A program made the position numbers and the translations under genes. Shown one piece after another: positions 22,201-33,885 of a stretch of 64,000 nt of DNA. The stretch covers positions 28,846,053-28,910,052 of the forward strand of contig NC_080702.1 in NCBI RefSeq assembly GCF_030445035.2. The letters run 5' to 3'. The notes beneath the pieces were generated by a model. It made no database searches. It had not been told where the DNA came from and saw nothing but the letters and a program-made list of their open reading frames with translations. Position 1 is the first letter of the stretch. The number at the start of each line of letters is the position of its first letter. This stretch comes from Dasypus novemcinctus. Lineage: Eukaryota; Chordata; Mammalia; Cingulata; Dasypodidae.

Positions 22201-25200
22201 AAGTGCAGCCCACCCAGGAGTGGCACTGCACACATGGAGAGGTGACGCAGCAAGATGACACAACCAAAAGAGACAGATTCCTGGTGCCACTGACAAGAAC
22301 GCAAGCAGACACAGAAGAACACACAGCGAATGGACACAGAGAGCAGACAACCAGGGGGATGAAGGGGTGAGAAATTTAAAAAAAATTTTTTTAATTAAAA
22401 AAAGAAACTGAATCAGCATGGGTGGGCTGGGAGGGACACCCCTTCTCACAGTATAGCTCCATCTATGTTTTGGGGTTTGAATCATAAAATGGGACTGCTA
22501 TTTGAGTTTTTTTAAAACTTAAAACATAATAAAAATAAAACGTGAGTATCACTTCACCACGTTTCCTGGCTGAAATCCTCTTTGTGGCTCCCATTTTTCC
22601 CTTAAACAGCCCACACTCTTTTCCCTGACCCACAAGCCCCCACTTGCTCTTGGCCCCTGCGGGGGCCACCAAACCCGCCCCCCTCCGCCGCCCTTGGGGC
22701 CTGGCCGCCCTCTGGCACTCACAGGTGTTCCTCCAGCTTCCTCTGCAGCAGGGTGGCCTGTGGCGAGAGAAGGGGCCGCAGGGTGAGTCGCGTGGCGAGG
22801 GGACTGCAAGCCCTTCCCAGGGTGAGGGTGTGGGGGGGGTGCTGCCCCCGGGGATGGTACTTACAACGGCCTGCAGGGGCAGCAGGGAGGAAAGAGAGAG
22901 GAGGGTTACAGGGGTGGGGGGACGCGCACAGGAGGGCCAGGCGGGGAGGAGGGCGGCACTCACATCCTCAGTCTTGCCCCCCTGCTCCTGCAAGGCCTTC
23001 TGCAGGTCCTCCACCTGCGCGCGCAGCTCCGACAGCTGCTGCTCGTTCAGCCTGCGGGGCGGGGTCCCTCCGCTCAGTGTCTGCCCCCCCCAGCCCCCCC
23101 AGGGTGCAAGCCGCGCACGGTCCCCCCCCCCCAGGGGGGCGCGCACCGCTGCTGCGTCTCCAGCCCGTGGCGCGCGCGGTTGGCCTCCTCCAGGTGGCGC
23201 TGCAGGTCCGCCTGCCGCTCGCGGTCTGCCGCCTCCTGCCGGCACAGCCGCTTGTTCTCCAGCTGCAGCCGCAGGAGGGTCTCCCTGCCGGCCGGGGGGC
23301 GCTGAGCAGGCCTGGGGACCCGCTCTCCCGCAGGCCCGCCCGGGGCCGGAGGAGGCCCTGGGGCAGGATCCCGGCGGGATGGGAACCCGTGGGGCAGGAT
23401 TTGGGGGGTCCTGGGAGGCCCGGGGGCGGGGGCCTAGAAGTGTCGGGGGGGGGGCTAGGGAGGGGGCAGGCCTGCAAGGGAGGGGGGATCGAAACACTGG
23501 GGATGCAAAGGGGAAAGCAGGGCTGGGGCGGGCAGAGCAGGTAGAACTAAGCCAGCGGGGGGCCACGTGGAGGGCGGGGCTGGGCCACGTGGAGGGCGGG
23601 GCTGGGCTCCGGGGGACAGTCAGCGAGGGGTGGGGCCTGGGGCGGGAACTAGGATGCTGGGGGCGGAGCCAAGGGAGAGCCGGAGTGGGCGGGGCTATCA
23701 GCAGGCCGGGGGATTGCAGAGGGAGCCCGATGTGGGCGGGGCATCTTGGCCCTGGGGGCGGGGCCTCATGGCTCCCGTTGCAAGGCTGGAAGGTGGAGGG
23801 CGCCCTGGGGGCGGATCCAGGGAGGGCGGGGCTGGGAGTGGGCGGGGCTAGAAGCGCAGGTGCGCTGCAGAGCCGGATGGAGGCGGGACTAGGAGCAGGC
23901 CCTGTGCCAGCCAGAACTCTGAGCGATCTCTGGATACCTAAGCTCCGCAGGTAGGATCTCCGCGGCCAAGTTTTCCACGCCCGGTGAGGTGGCATCCAGT
24001 GAGGGGTCTGGAGAGGGCGAGAAAAATCTCGCACCAGTCCCTTCCACTATCCTGAGACCTTGCCAAGGGGTCACCTTTGGGGTCCCAAGTTCAGTCTGGC
24101 TGGACACAAGCCTCAGCCCCGGCTTGGTTAGAAACCGCATGCCGCTCTCGCCTCTCCCTGAGCCCCGACGGAGGGACCCTGCCTTCTGTAGCCGGAGTCG
24201 CCCCTTTCCACTCTACCCTTGGCCCAGCTCCGCCCCGCAACCAGACCAGCCCGGGCCACGGCCCCTGCGGCCTGCCCTAAGCACCGCAGCCAGGCAAGGC
24301 CCCAGACCCGCCGGCGCACCGGGTCCCCGGGCCGGGCTCCCAGCTCACCCGCCTGCGTCAGCCCCCGCGGCTGCAGCTGAGCGCAGCGCAGCTCCTCGTT
24401 GGCCTCCCGCAGCGAGTCCCGCTCCGCCAACAGCCGCTGTTGGGAGGCGGGGGTGCAAGGAGCCGCATCAGCCGGCCGCGCTCCGGGGAGACGGGCCCAT
24501 CCCGGGATGGGGCTGGGCCGGGGTACCCCCGACCTCACCTCCTTCTCCTTGGACACTGACTCATACTTTTCCTCCAGGTTGCGGCACTCGAAGAGCCATT
24601 TCTCGGCCTTCAAGGCCTCCTCCTGTCGCTGGCTTTGCAGCTCCTGAACCTGAAAAGAGGGGGCAGGCCGAGGATGGATGGGAAGGGGAGAGTACAAGGC
24701 CAAGGGGCAGGGACAGAGGGAGGGACCAGCAAGAACTTGGGGGCGGAGCCAGGGGCTTACCCACCCACAGAGAGATGCAAACCTAGATCACGTGATCTCC
24801 CGCAGTGCCCCGTGCCCTCTCCCAGCCCCAGGCCCTCACCTGCCTCCGCTGCGCCTCCAGCTGCGCGCGCAGCGAGCCCGCCCGGCGCAGCTCGTCCTCC
24901 AGCTGCCGCGTGCGCTCGGCGTGGCCGGCGTTGCGCTCCTCCAGCTGCCGCACCTGGCGGCGCAGCTCCCGCAGCTCGCCCAGGCGGCGCCGGCAGCTGC
25001 TCAGCGTGGCCTCCAGCTGCCCTGCGCGCTCCGAGGACTGCCTGGGGGAGGGGGCGGGCGGGAGCAGGCCAGGGTGCAGTTTGGATGGGGGAAGGGGAAA
25101 TCCCTCGGCGAAGGGGGCGGGGCCAGCCTGGGGTGTTCTGAGATGAGCGAGGAGGGCGGTCAGGAAATTAGGGGGGCCGCGTGGCGCTGTTGGAACTCGA

Positions 25201-28200
25201 GGCCACAATGTCAGCACTTCATCGAACTTGGGGTCCCAGAGGAGCCTGGGGTACCTCCAAGGACACTTTGGGGTCATGGGGCGGCGGTGGGGTCCAGTGA
25301 GGGTCCCTGTGAGCTCGGAAGCTTTGGTGGGGAGTTGGGGGGCGCCAGCACTGTCGGGTCCCTTAGCGTTCTTAGGGTGCTGTAGGGCAACAGGGGAGTC
25401 CTTTGGGGTTATGGAAGGCCCAGTGGGTCTTGGGGTGGGTTTAGGGCCCCACCAAGCTCTTTGGGGGTGCTGTAGAGTGGTAAGGTCATGTCATGGGGGG
25501 GTCAGTCAGCAAGACAATGGAATTGGGGGGCCCTGGAATGGTGTAGAGAGTCTGATCCAGAGAGCATTGGGGGGACCATGGACTTGGGGGCTACAAGGTC
25601 TGGAAGGTACAGTGTGGATAACAGAGGGACATTGGTGGGGCTCAGAAGGGGACAATGGGTCTAAGAGGCATTGTCATGATCTCCTGGGCACCCGGGGGTC
25701 CCCGGGGTGCTGGGGCACTGCTGGGGTCCTCACCGCAGCTCGTCCATCTCATCCTTCAGGGCCTGCGCCTCCTGGGCCAGGCTGGTCAGCGCCTGGTTGC
25801 GCTGCAGCAGTTCCGTCACTTCCCGCTCCAGCCCGGCGCAGCGCAGGCGCTCATCCTCCCGGCTGCTCTCGAGCCTAAGGGTGGGGGGGACGGGGGCGCA
25901 TGAGGGGCTGTGCCCACCCGCACCCCCCCCCCCCCGGGGTCAAGCCCCGGCCCCAGCTGGCTTCACCGGAAGTTCTCCTCCTGCAGCTGCTCCAGCTGGG
26001 ACTGCAGGAGCAGCAGCTTCTTGGCGGTGAGGCCGGCGGTCCCCTCGCCGTCGGGCCGGCCCGCCCGCTCGCGCAGCGCCCGGCTCTCCTGCGCCAGGCT
26101 CTGCTTCTCCTCCGACAGGAGCACCAGCTGGGGAGGGGGCAGAGGTGAGCTGGAGCAGGGAGGGGGAGAACGCTGGGAGGACCCTGCCCCGGGAGCACCT
26201 GGGTCCCCCCACCTGCCGCTCCAAGTCCAGACAGCGCTGCCGCAGGTCCTCTCCCTCCTCCGCCTCCTCGCTCAGGAAGTAGTACCTGCGGGACTGAGAG
26301 GTGGACGGAGTGGGGACAAGAAGGCACTCAGAGGTCCAGGGGAGGATACAGGGGGAAGGGGAGCTGGGGCCTCTTAAGGGCAGAAGATCGGGGGCCAGGA
26401 AATCGTCAGGATCTAAAAAGGAGAGAGGGCTGAGACCCCGGGGGAAAGGAAGAAAAGGGATTCTGGAACCTTGGGGGACCTGGCAAGGGAAGAGGATTGG
26501 GCTCTAAGGAAGGGAGTCGTTTATTAGCTTAAGGACAAGCCCCTCGGGTCCTTGAGGATCAGAAATGGGGCCGTGGGAAGCGGACGTGGCTCAAGGGATA
26601 GAGCGTCAGCCTACCACATGGGAGGTCCGCGGTTCAAGCCCCGGGCCTCCTTGACCCATGTGGAGCTGGCCCATGCGCAGTGCTGATGCACGCAAGGAGT
26701 GCTGTGCCACCCAGGGGTGTCCCCCGCATAGGGGAGCCCCACGCGCAAGGAGTGCGCCCTGTGAGAAGAGCCACCCAACGCGAAAAAAGTGCAGCCCGCC
26801 CAGGAGTGGCACTGCACACATGGAGAGGTGACACAGCAAGATGACAACAAAAAAAAAAGTGACATGGTTTCCCAGTGCCGCATGACAAGAATGCAAGCGG
26901 ACACAGAAGAACACACAGCGAATGGACACAGAGAGCAGACCACGGGGGGAAGGGGAGAGAATAAAAAATAAAATCTCAAAGATAAACAAAAAGGAATGGG
27001 GCCCTGACCTTTAACCTCAAGCAGCAGTCCCCCCCTCCCCCTTACCTGGCTGTCGTAATTCCCATATGTCTCTGGTGACAGAGAGTCGGGGGAGTCTTTA
27101 GTCATGAGCTGGATGGCGGGGAGGGGTAAAAGGCAGAGAGATGAGCTGGGGTCGGGGGAGGGAATTGGGGCTTTTTGGGGTTTTTTTGGAGTTACCAGGG
27201 ATTGAGCCCAGGGAACACCCCCCCCTCGGGGCTTTTTAGGTCCAGCCTGTGGACCGCTCATCCTCTAGGGCCAGCTTCCCAGTGACCCCAGCCCAGAGGC
27301 ACCCCTCCCACACAGCTATCACTCAGGAAGGCCGGGTCTCTTCCACCTGCTGTGTTGTGTGCCCTAGAGCTGGGAGGAGCTGGCAGACACATGAGACCAG
27401 ACAGGGCCAGCCAGCGGAGTTCCCGGCAAAGTCCGGGTGGCGGCGGGACAAAACCTATGCCCCGGGGACGGCCCCTCCCCCGGCGCTCCTTGCCACACAC
27501 TGGGCAGCGCCACCCACCTCCTGGATGGCTTCCATCACCACTTGCTGAACCGATTCCTCCAGCGTCATGATTCTCTGGATGTGCTCTGGGGATCCAGGGA
27601 GGGGGGGGGGAAAGCTGAGACCCCGGGGGCGGGGACTTCCTCAGGCCTTCCCCAGGGGCCCCCCTCGCCCCCCACCCCGCCCCCTGCCATACCCTGCTTT
27701 TTCTCACAGCTGATGGCACAGTCCAGCACCAGCTGGAGCAACTTGCCCAGCTCCGCGGGGTCTGAGAACTGGCCGATGAGGCTCACGTCTGGGAGGTGCT
27801 GCTCGGGCAGAGGATGCCCCAGGACCTAGAGATGGGGGGGAGGGGACGCAGGGTCAGGAGCTCGTGGACCCTCCCCAGCTCCCAACCCCACCCCTGTGTC
27901 CCTTTTCAGTCACTCACATCCTGGGAGTAGTCCACCAGGCTCTGTAAAATGGTCTTCAGATTGTCAACCTGGGGAGGGGCGAGGGATATGCCCAAGGGCT
28001 CAGGGTGCCCCGAGGGGGACCGGGAGGCCCCCACCTTGCACCTGTGTACCCCATCCTTTTCTCTCCACGTCATCCCCCCATCCCCGGCCATCTCCTCCTC
28101 TCTGACCCCTTTCTGTGTCTGAAATCCCTGTCTCCTAGGGTGGGCCTTTCTTGTCCACCTGTCCATCTCTCTTCTCCCCATATCCCCAGAATCCAATCCC

Positions 28201-29773
28201 TTCTCACTACCTGCACCGTCCCCGTCGCCCGCCGCCCCCCCCCCCCCCCCCCAGGGAGCCTGGCCACCGACACCTCTCACCCAGATTTGTTGCACCAGCC
28301 TCCTTTCTGTGTCTCCATTCCTCTCCTAGCAGCCAGGGGGAGCTTTTGCCAAACCCAAGCCAGGTCGTGCCTTTGCTGAAATCCTTCCTTGACTTTCCAC
28401 AGCCCTTCCAAGAGAAGCTGCAGCCCTGCCACGGCCTGCCAGGCCCCTGCTAACCTGGTGTCACCGCAGTCTCGCCCTCTTGCTCTCTCTGTTCCAACCT
28501 CCTTAAACCAAGCTTATTCCCACCTCAGGGCCTTTGCACTCGCTGTTCCCTGTGACTGGAATTGCCTTCCTCCAATTTCACATGGAGATCAGCCCACCCC
28601 AAGGAATCACCACCCACCCACCCCCAATTCTCCCTCTCGTGACCCTGTTTTTATGGTCTTCGTGGGGCTCAGTGCCCTGGGAAGTTGGCATTTATGTTTG
28701 TGCACTGAAGAGTTTGTCCCCATCCCTAGAATATGGCCGCGGAAAGAAGGCAGATTTTTGCCTGTGTTGTTTTTTTGGCACACGGTGGGTGCTCAAGAAA
28801 GCAAACCAAAGAACAAATCCTTGGGTCCCCACCAGGCAGACACGTGGCCGACAAGCTGTCCCCCTCTCTGGCCAGATCGCTGTCCGTGAGTCAGCCAGCA
28901 CATGGGTTTAGCTGCCCCTTCCCCGGCCACTTCTCCACCAGCCTGTCCCCCACGCCTAAAGCCACCTGTCACCTTCAGCCTCCAGTTGGGGCCTGGGTCC
29001 TCTGAAAGGCCCTGGAGCCATGCCTCGTTGAACCAGGAGGGGTCTCTGGGGGCGAGAAGATGGGATGAGCTCGGCTGGGGGGCCATTTGGGGGACCCTTC
29101 CCGTCAGCCCCACTCACATCTGGTTCAGCACGAAGGCTATGGCCAGGCCGCTGCTCAGATCCTGGGGGCTGGCACAGGGGGACGGGACCCGGAAAGTCTG
29201 CAACTGGGGGAGGGAGGAAGAGGCAGGAAAGAGCCTCAGGGTCTGGGACCATCGGGGCACTCCCCTTTTGGAAGGCTTTTCCGATAGCAGAGGCCTCACA
29301 CCAGTTGCGGAAGAACGGACTTGTTGCTCCACTACACCTGAGCGGAGGGGCGTGGCCTCGGCTCACCTGGGCCCGGAGGGGGCGTGGCCTCACCTCTGCC
29401 CCACAAACCCCGCGGGATCAGGGGACCGCGGAAGGACGAGTCCCCTGGGCGGCCCCTCCCCAGCACCACGTGACCAGGCTGGCTCACCTGGGCGCTCGCC
29501 CCACGTGACTCAGCGGCGGAGGGGCGGGGCCTCACCTGTCCCGGCCACGCAGACCTGCCACGTGACGGGGCCCGAGCGCTTAGGTCAAAGTTCAACCGGA
29601 GCCGTCGACCCCCCCCCCCCCCCGCCTCCTCCCAGCCCCACGAGAGAGGGTCGGTCCAAAGCCAGGGCCGGGGATCTGCAGCGGGAGGAGCGGGCGCACA
29701 CCTGCTCCCGGCCCCGCCCCCGACCTACCCAGGTGAGCAGAGACCCGCAGAGCTCGCTCTTGTCCACGCTCAT
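19259..29773 (-). CDS. HOOK2: HOOK2, Hook-family dynein adaptor
   Basis: Twenty-three coding exons on the minus strand: 29773-29729, 29203-29118, 29045-28973, 27968-27918, 27825-27693, 27585-27518, 27108-27046, 26293-26213, 26127-25967, 25874-25734, 25041-24840, 24649-24539, 24436-24349, 24007-23938, 23284-23147, 23051-22964, 22870-22865, 22757-22723, 20524-20442, 20357-20254, 19773-19660, 19571-19500 and 19408-19259. They join in frame to 720 residues (human 719), from MSVDKSELCGSLLTW to a C-terminal RPADKH. Hook proteins link dynein/dynactin to cargo; HOOK2 acts at the centrosome and in ciliogenesis. The N-terminal Hook domain, about residues 1-160, precedes a long heptad-rich coiled coil (about 190-620) and a short C-terminal cargo region. 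Exon 17 is only 6 nt (Ala-Val) yet preserves length against the human protein. A 115-bp minisatellite and several SINEs lie in the introns. Confidence 0.97.
19800..20225. repeat. 115-bp tandem repeat in HOOK2 intron 20
   Basis: Unit of 115 bp marked by 'catgttggggtgcatc' at 19834, 19949 and 20064, with a fourth partial copy from about 20168 that merges into the edge of the exon at 20254-20357. Units are more than 95 percent alike by eye, suggesting recent expansion. Confidence 0.93.
21003..21384 (+). repeat. DAS SINE with TSD in HOOK2 intron 18
   Basis: Sense copy with A tail; flanks 'gagtataaaagg' and 'aagtataaagg' are its target duplication. Antisense to HOOK2. Confidence 0.88.
22007..22403 (+). 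repeat. DAS SINE with perfect TSD in HOOK2 intron 18
   Basis: Flanked by gaaactgaatcag at 21994-22006 and 22404-22416. Antisense to HOOK2. Confidence 0.92.
22865..22870 (-). CDS. HOOK2: HOOK2 6-nt microexon (exon 17)
   Basis: On the minus strand the six bases GCCGTT lie between a pyrimidine-rich acceptor (ctgctgcccctgcag) and a near-consensus donor (GTAAGTACC). They encode Ala-Val and restore EDAVATLLQRKLEEHL, the same length as the human EDAISILLKRKLEEHL. Without it the protein would be two residues shorter but still in frame. Confidence 0.85.
26576..26989 (+). repeat. DAS SINE in HOOK2 intron 7
   Basis: Sense copy 'gggaagcggacgtggctca' through an A-rich tail; flanks of the form gaaatggggcc / gaatggggcc. 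Antisense to HOOK2. Confidence 0.87.
28360..28640. repeat. Ancient L2-like repeat in HOOK2 intron 3
   Basis: 'cctcagggcctttgcactcg' and 'ctgttccctgtgactggaa' match the same old repeat family as 16600-17030. The family name is tentative. Confidence 0.4.
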
Positions 29774-29945
29774 GGCGCCTGGCGATCGGATTCGACCCCG
29801 GCCGCGGAGCCGCCGCCGCCACCGCCGGGCCCTCCACCAGCGAGCGCCCGCAGCCCCGACCTCCCGCTCGGCCTAGAGCGCCGCCCCGCCCCGCCCCCTG
29901 GACGCAGGCCCCGCCCCGCGCACGTGACCTCCTGACGTCAGAGCC
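29465..29945 (-). promoter_or_regulatory. HOOK2: HOOK2 promoter/5' region: four CACGTGAC boxes and a CRE
   Basis: CACGTGAC occurs at 29467-29474, 29502-29509, 29559-29566 (all intron 1) and 29921-29928 (upstream of the start). The 29502 copy overlaps a TGACTCAGC (29506-29514), an AP-1/MARE-type site. A full CRE, TGACGTCA, lies at 29933-29940, about 160 bp upstream of the HOOK2 start, within a CpG- and SP1-rich segment. Such motifs bind MITF/TFE/USF and CREB/ATF factors; use here is inferred. Confidence 0.6.
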
Positions 29946-30624
29946 CGGGCAAGGCCTCCGGCGCTGCCATCTTGGAGGCGGGCAGCGGTGCGGGCGCCCG
30001 CTCTGCCGCCAGGGGACAGCGTGGTCCAGCTTTGCGCATCTCTGGGGTGGCCCCCACGCTTCTCCTGGCTCTTTTGCGGGTACGGGGATCCTCACGATCC
30101 TTTCTCCGCACCTGAGGCTGAGCTGCCCCATCTTCACGGCCTTCCTTTCTCCTGCCAGAAGTTCTTGCATCCCCCACTCTTGCTGCAAGGACACAATTTC
30201 CTTATGGTCGCAGCCTTCACCTGCGCGGCCACCCGCAGTCCATTGGGGCAACCTAAAGGGGTCCTGCGGGGGAAGTGACTTGAGAGTGTTGCCCCGGGGG
30301 CAAGGGGACAGGAAGACTCATTCGGATAACACGGCCCGGGTGATGGACAGACACACAGGACAGCGTGAGATTGTCCTCCACTGAGCTTCCTTTGCGCTCC
30401 CCCCCTCCTCCCGGGAGACCCCTGCCGGGTGTCGCGTCCGGACTGCGGCGGGATCCGGAAACTGGCCGAAGCGGAGCCTCGCCCGCGTCCCACCAGGGGG
30501 CGCTCAGACCGCGGCGACGCGGCCTTCGGGGACCCAAGCGCGGGTGACTCAAACCCAGAGACCCCGCCTGTACCCGTGGAGGGGGCCTCAAAGGAAAGTG
30601 GTGACAAGAGTAGAAACCACAAAA

Positions 30625-30790
30625 TCGCAGTCCCCTTTATGGAGTGCCTACTGTATGCAGTCCTTGCGCTAAGCAATCTCAATGTGTAGGCTGTTGAATC
30701 CTCCCACCACCCTGGTGGACAAGTCCTGTTTCCCATATCCAGCTTCCAGAAGAAGACACAGAGGGTCCGAGTGAACCCGGCTTTGGTCCG
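30625..30790 (+). repeat. MIR SINE fragment
   Basis: 'atggagtgcctactgtatgc' followed by 'cttgcgctaagcaatctcaa' and 'aatcctcccacc' is the classical MIR core text. Confidence 0.8.
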
Positions 30791-32999
30791 AGGGGGAGAG
30801 GGTGGGGAGCTCCCACGGGCGCCCTTTGACCCTGGGTTCCGCCCTCCTTTCCCCCCGGCAGGGCCGGCGGGGTCAGTGGCGGTAATTAGAGGTCATTAGC
30901 TGTACCCAGCAGGAGGGGTGGCCTCCGCCCTGGGGGTGGGGCCAGTTGCGAAGGGAGGGACGCTGCCCCTCCTGTGACCCAAAGAGTCTGACTCTGGGGG
31001 ATCCCGTCCTGGCAGGGGTGACCACAATCCCCCACCTCCAATCCTGCCATCACAAGGACACTCTACCACTACGAGACCCACCCAGACCGAGACCCACCCA
31101 GACCGGCAGCCACACGCACTCGGAGGCGGGGGAGCAGGTCTACACCCCCGCTCCCGGCTCCCGCCTTGTTTTCCAGCCTCCAGCCCCCAGGAGTCGGGCA
31201 GGGGAGAGGAGTGAAGGGTGGGGTAGAGGGAGAGCACCGGGGCGTGGGAACAGCTGCCTGCAGCTCGTCCATCCGGCTCCCACCAGAGTAGGGGGGCGCT
31301 GCCCCAAGGGCGAAACCGGGCCACCCTGCCCCCAGGTGGCGCTCGGAGGGAAGCCGAGAGAATCACGAATGTTCCTGGGCTGGGGGCTTGGGACCCCAAA
31401 TATTTGTGCGCCTGTGGAGCTGTGCTGAGACGGCCTGATATTTGGGGTTGCAAAACGGCAGAGATCTTTAGGGGTAACCCGAGAACATAAATCTTTGGGG
31501 AACGGGTTTGAATTGTTCTTGTGTTGTGACGTTAGGATCCTCCCAGGTGTTGGGGGGCCCAAGGATCCCCAGATTTGGGGGAAAGATTCTAGGGCCCTCT
31601 GGGAGAGGTGCTACAAAGCCTCCATTTGGGGTGGCAGAGTCCCATGTGTGGGAGAAAAGAAGGGAGCTCCGAAAAGGGTCCCTAATTTAGGACGCAGAAA
31701 GCCCCACTTTGGGGGGGGCATGTGGACACTTCTAATTCAGCAAAAGGGGCCACGGAAGCTCCTTTTGGGGGCAGAGTCCCCCAATTTGGAGGGGAGCTGG
31801 AAACCCCTGTTTTAGGCGAAGAGAGGAGCCCCGATGTTTGGGCGATGGCCCGGAGGCCTTTGCTTGGGGGAGAGGCCACAAACACCCCCGTAAGAGACAG
31901 AGGGCCTCTGTGCGGGCCTAGACAAGCAGCCCCCAGACGGCTTGGGGACCCCACCCCCTCCTGCTTGTTTCCAGGAACAGCTGGACCCAGCCTGGGCTGT
32001 ACTGCTGGGAAGCGGGTGACTCAGCCCCTCCCTGCAGCCACAGCTGGACCCCCGCCCGCCCCCTCGGGCCTTCACATCTGGGCAGGGGCCCGGGAGCAGG
32101 CGATTAGGGGACCCCCGGCACCCGCCCCCTCCCCCCCAGGGCTGGCCCCAGTCCCTAGGTGAACCCCAAGCTCTCTTCCGCCCCCAGGGGCTCTGACAGC
32201 CCCCAGCCCCTCCCCCAGCCTCCCAGACGCTTGACAGCCGGCCAGGAATTCCCACCCCGCCCTCCTCCCTGTCTGCGTGTGTCCCGTGTCCCGGTCCGTG
32301 TGAAGCGTTCTCCCATTTGTGTAGGTGTGAGATGGCATGTCTGCGATTGCGTGTGCTTGGGCGTGTGTGGCTGAGGCCCCCTGGGTTTTGGCGCACCTTG
32401 GGGCCCTCGGGGGTTTGTGCCACAGGCTCTCTGTGTGGGATCTTGGTAGGGGGGGACCTCCGGGGACCCTGTTCCCATCTAACACCCAGGGTTGGGGGAT
32501 GTTGGGCAGCCCTTGTGTGTCACTGCATGTTCCATAGAGAGGCTGGGTGGCTGTGTCCGGTCCCGACCGTGTCCCCATAGTGTGTGTCTTTCCCATGGGT
32601 CCTTGCCTTGGGTCTGGATCCCTGAGTCCATCACTGGGTGAGACGTTAGGTTGTGGGTCTGTGTGACAATGTCCCTCTGTGTTGATCCCGCGTCTTTCTG
32701 TGATAAGCATGCCACTGCTGTAGGTGACCTTGGCTTATCTACGCGCCTACAGCAATCTGGGTGTTCCTGCCCTGTAGCCTTGTGGGTCCCTCTCTGTGAC
32801 CTCCAGCCCCGCCTCTGTGCGCCCAATGTGTGTAACCGGGTGACCGCCTGGCCTTGTCGTGTACCGGACTGGGGACTTTGCATCTCAGGGGGGCTTCTAC
32901 AGGTCCCCATGCCAGAGGCAAGACCGAGTGACACCGGCGTTCCTGCTGAGTGCCAGCGGGACTGTCCTGTCTCGATGGCGTGGCTTCCTCTGAGTCTGT

Positions 33000-33640
33000 G
33001 CCCAAGGTCACTCCTGTGGCCAAGTGGCGTGTGACCCGGCTGTCTCGGCGCCTCGCGGTGGCCCCGTGTGCGCGCCTGCGTGACCCCATCTGCGTTCCCC
33101 AAAAGGCCCGGTGGGGTCCGTGCCAAGGCGCGGCGGATGTCACCCGCGTCCGGGTGACACGGCGGGAGGGGTCCTTCGTGACCCGAGGCTGGCGAGTGTT
33201 CTCGAGCAGAGGCGCTGATGCGCGCCAAGGTGGGGGGGGGGCGGGCAGCAGGAGCGCGGGGTCCCGCCGCGCGCCCCTCCCCGCCGCGCGCGGGGGCGCG
33301 TGCGTCGTGCGTGACGCGCGAGCCACGACGGGGGGGGCGCTGCGTGCGTGGAGCCCGACGCGGTCGTGCGTGCGAGCCGGGGAGGAGGGGAGGGCCCGGG
33401 TGCGCGCGCGCGCGCGTGGGAGGGCGGCCCCGGGGACCGTGCGCGGGGGCGCGCGCAGGGGCGCAGCCCAGCCCCGCCCTGGCCGGGACTTTCGGGGCCC
33501 GGGTGAAACCCGGCGGCGGGGGGCTGCCGTTAACCCCTTCCTGCCCGACCCGAAACTCAGGGGCCCCTCGCCCGAGCGCGCGGGGGCTTCCCCGGCGCGC
33601 GGGGCCGTCCCGACTGGGGAAGGGAGCCCCCCCAAGGGCT
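33000..33640. other. Isolated CpG-island-like block
   Basis: Very dense CpG, including runs such as gcgcgcgcgcgcg, far from any recognised start codon (about 3.2 kb upstream of HOOK2 and 9 kb from JUNB). No coding similarity seen. Could be an enhancer-associated or lncRNA promoter island. Confidence 0.6.
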
Positions 33641-33795
33641 GAGCCCAACCCTCCCTCCCCCCCCAGTTGCCACGGGAACCAGGCCGGGGCGCGTGCTTGC
33701 ACCCTCCTCTCGCTGCCCCTCCCCGCCCAGGCCGTCCCGCCGCTCCCGCGCCCCCGGGGGAGGGGGCTGGGGTCAGCGAGGCCGGGGCCCTGCTG

Positions 33796-33885
33796 TGACT
33801 CAGGCCTGCCCGGGGGTCGTCTGGCCACAGCCGGACTCGCTCCCGGTGACTCACCTCTCTCTCGGCTTTCCCCGCGGGTGACTCA
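33796..33885. promoter_or_regulatory. Triple AP-1 site cluster
   Basis: Perfect TGACTCA at 33796-33802, 33847-33853 and 33879-33885. A further copy lies at 34255-34261. Candidate AP-1-bound enhancer about 8.5 kb upstream of JUNB. Confidence 0.6.

Noticed and set aside
32479-33854. Minus-strand frames of 371-449 codons
   Set aside because: Low-complexity Pro/Arg/Ala composition from CpG-rich DNA, no recognisable domain, overlapping frames of similar length.
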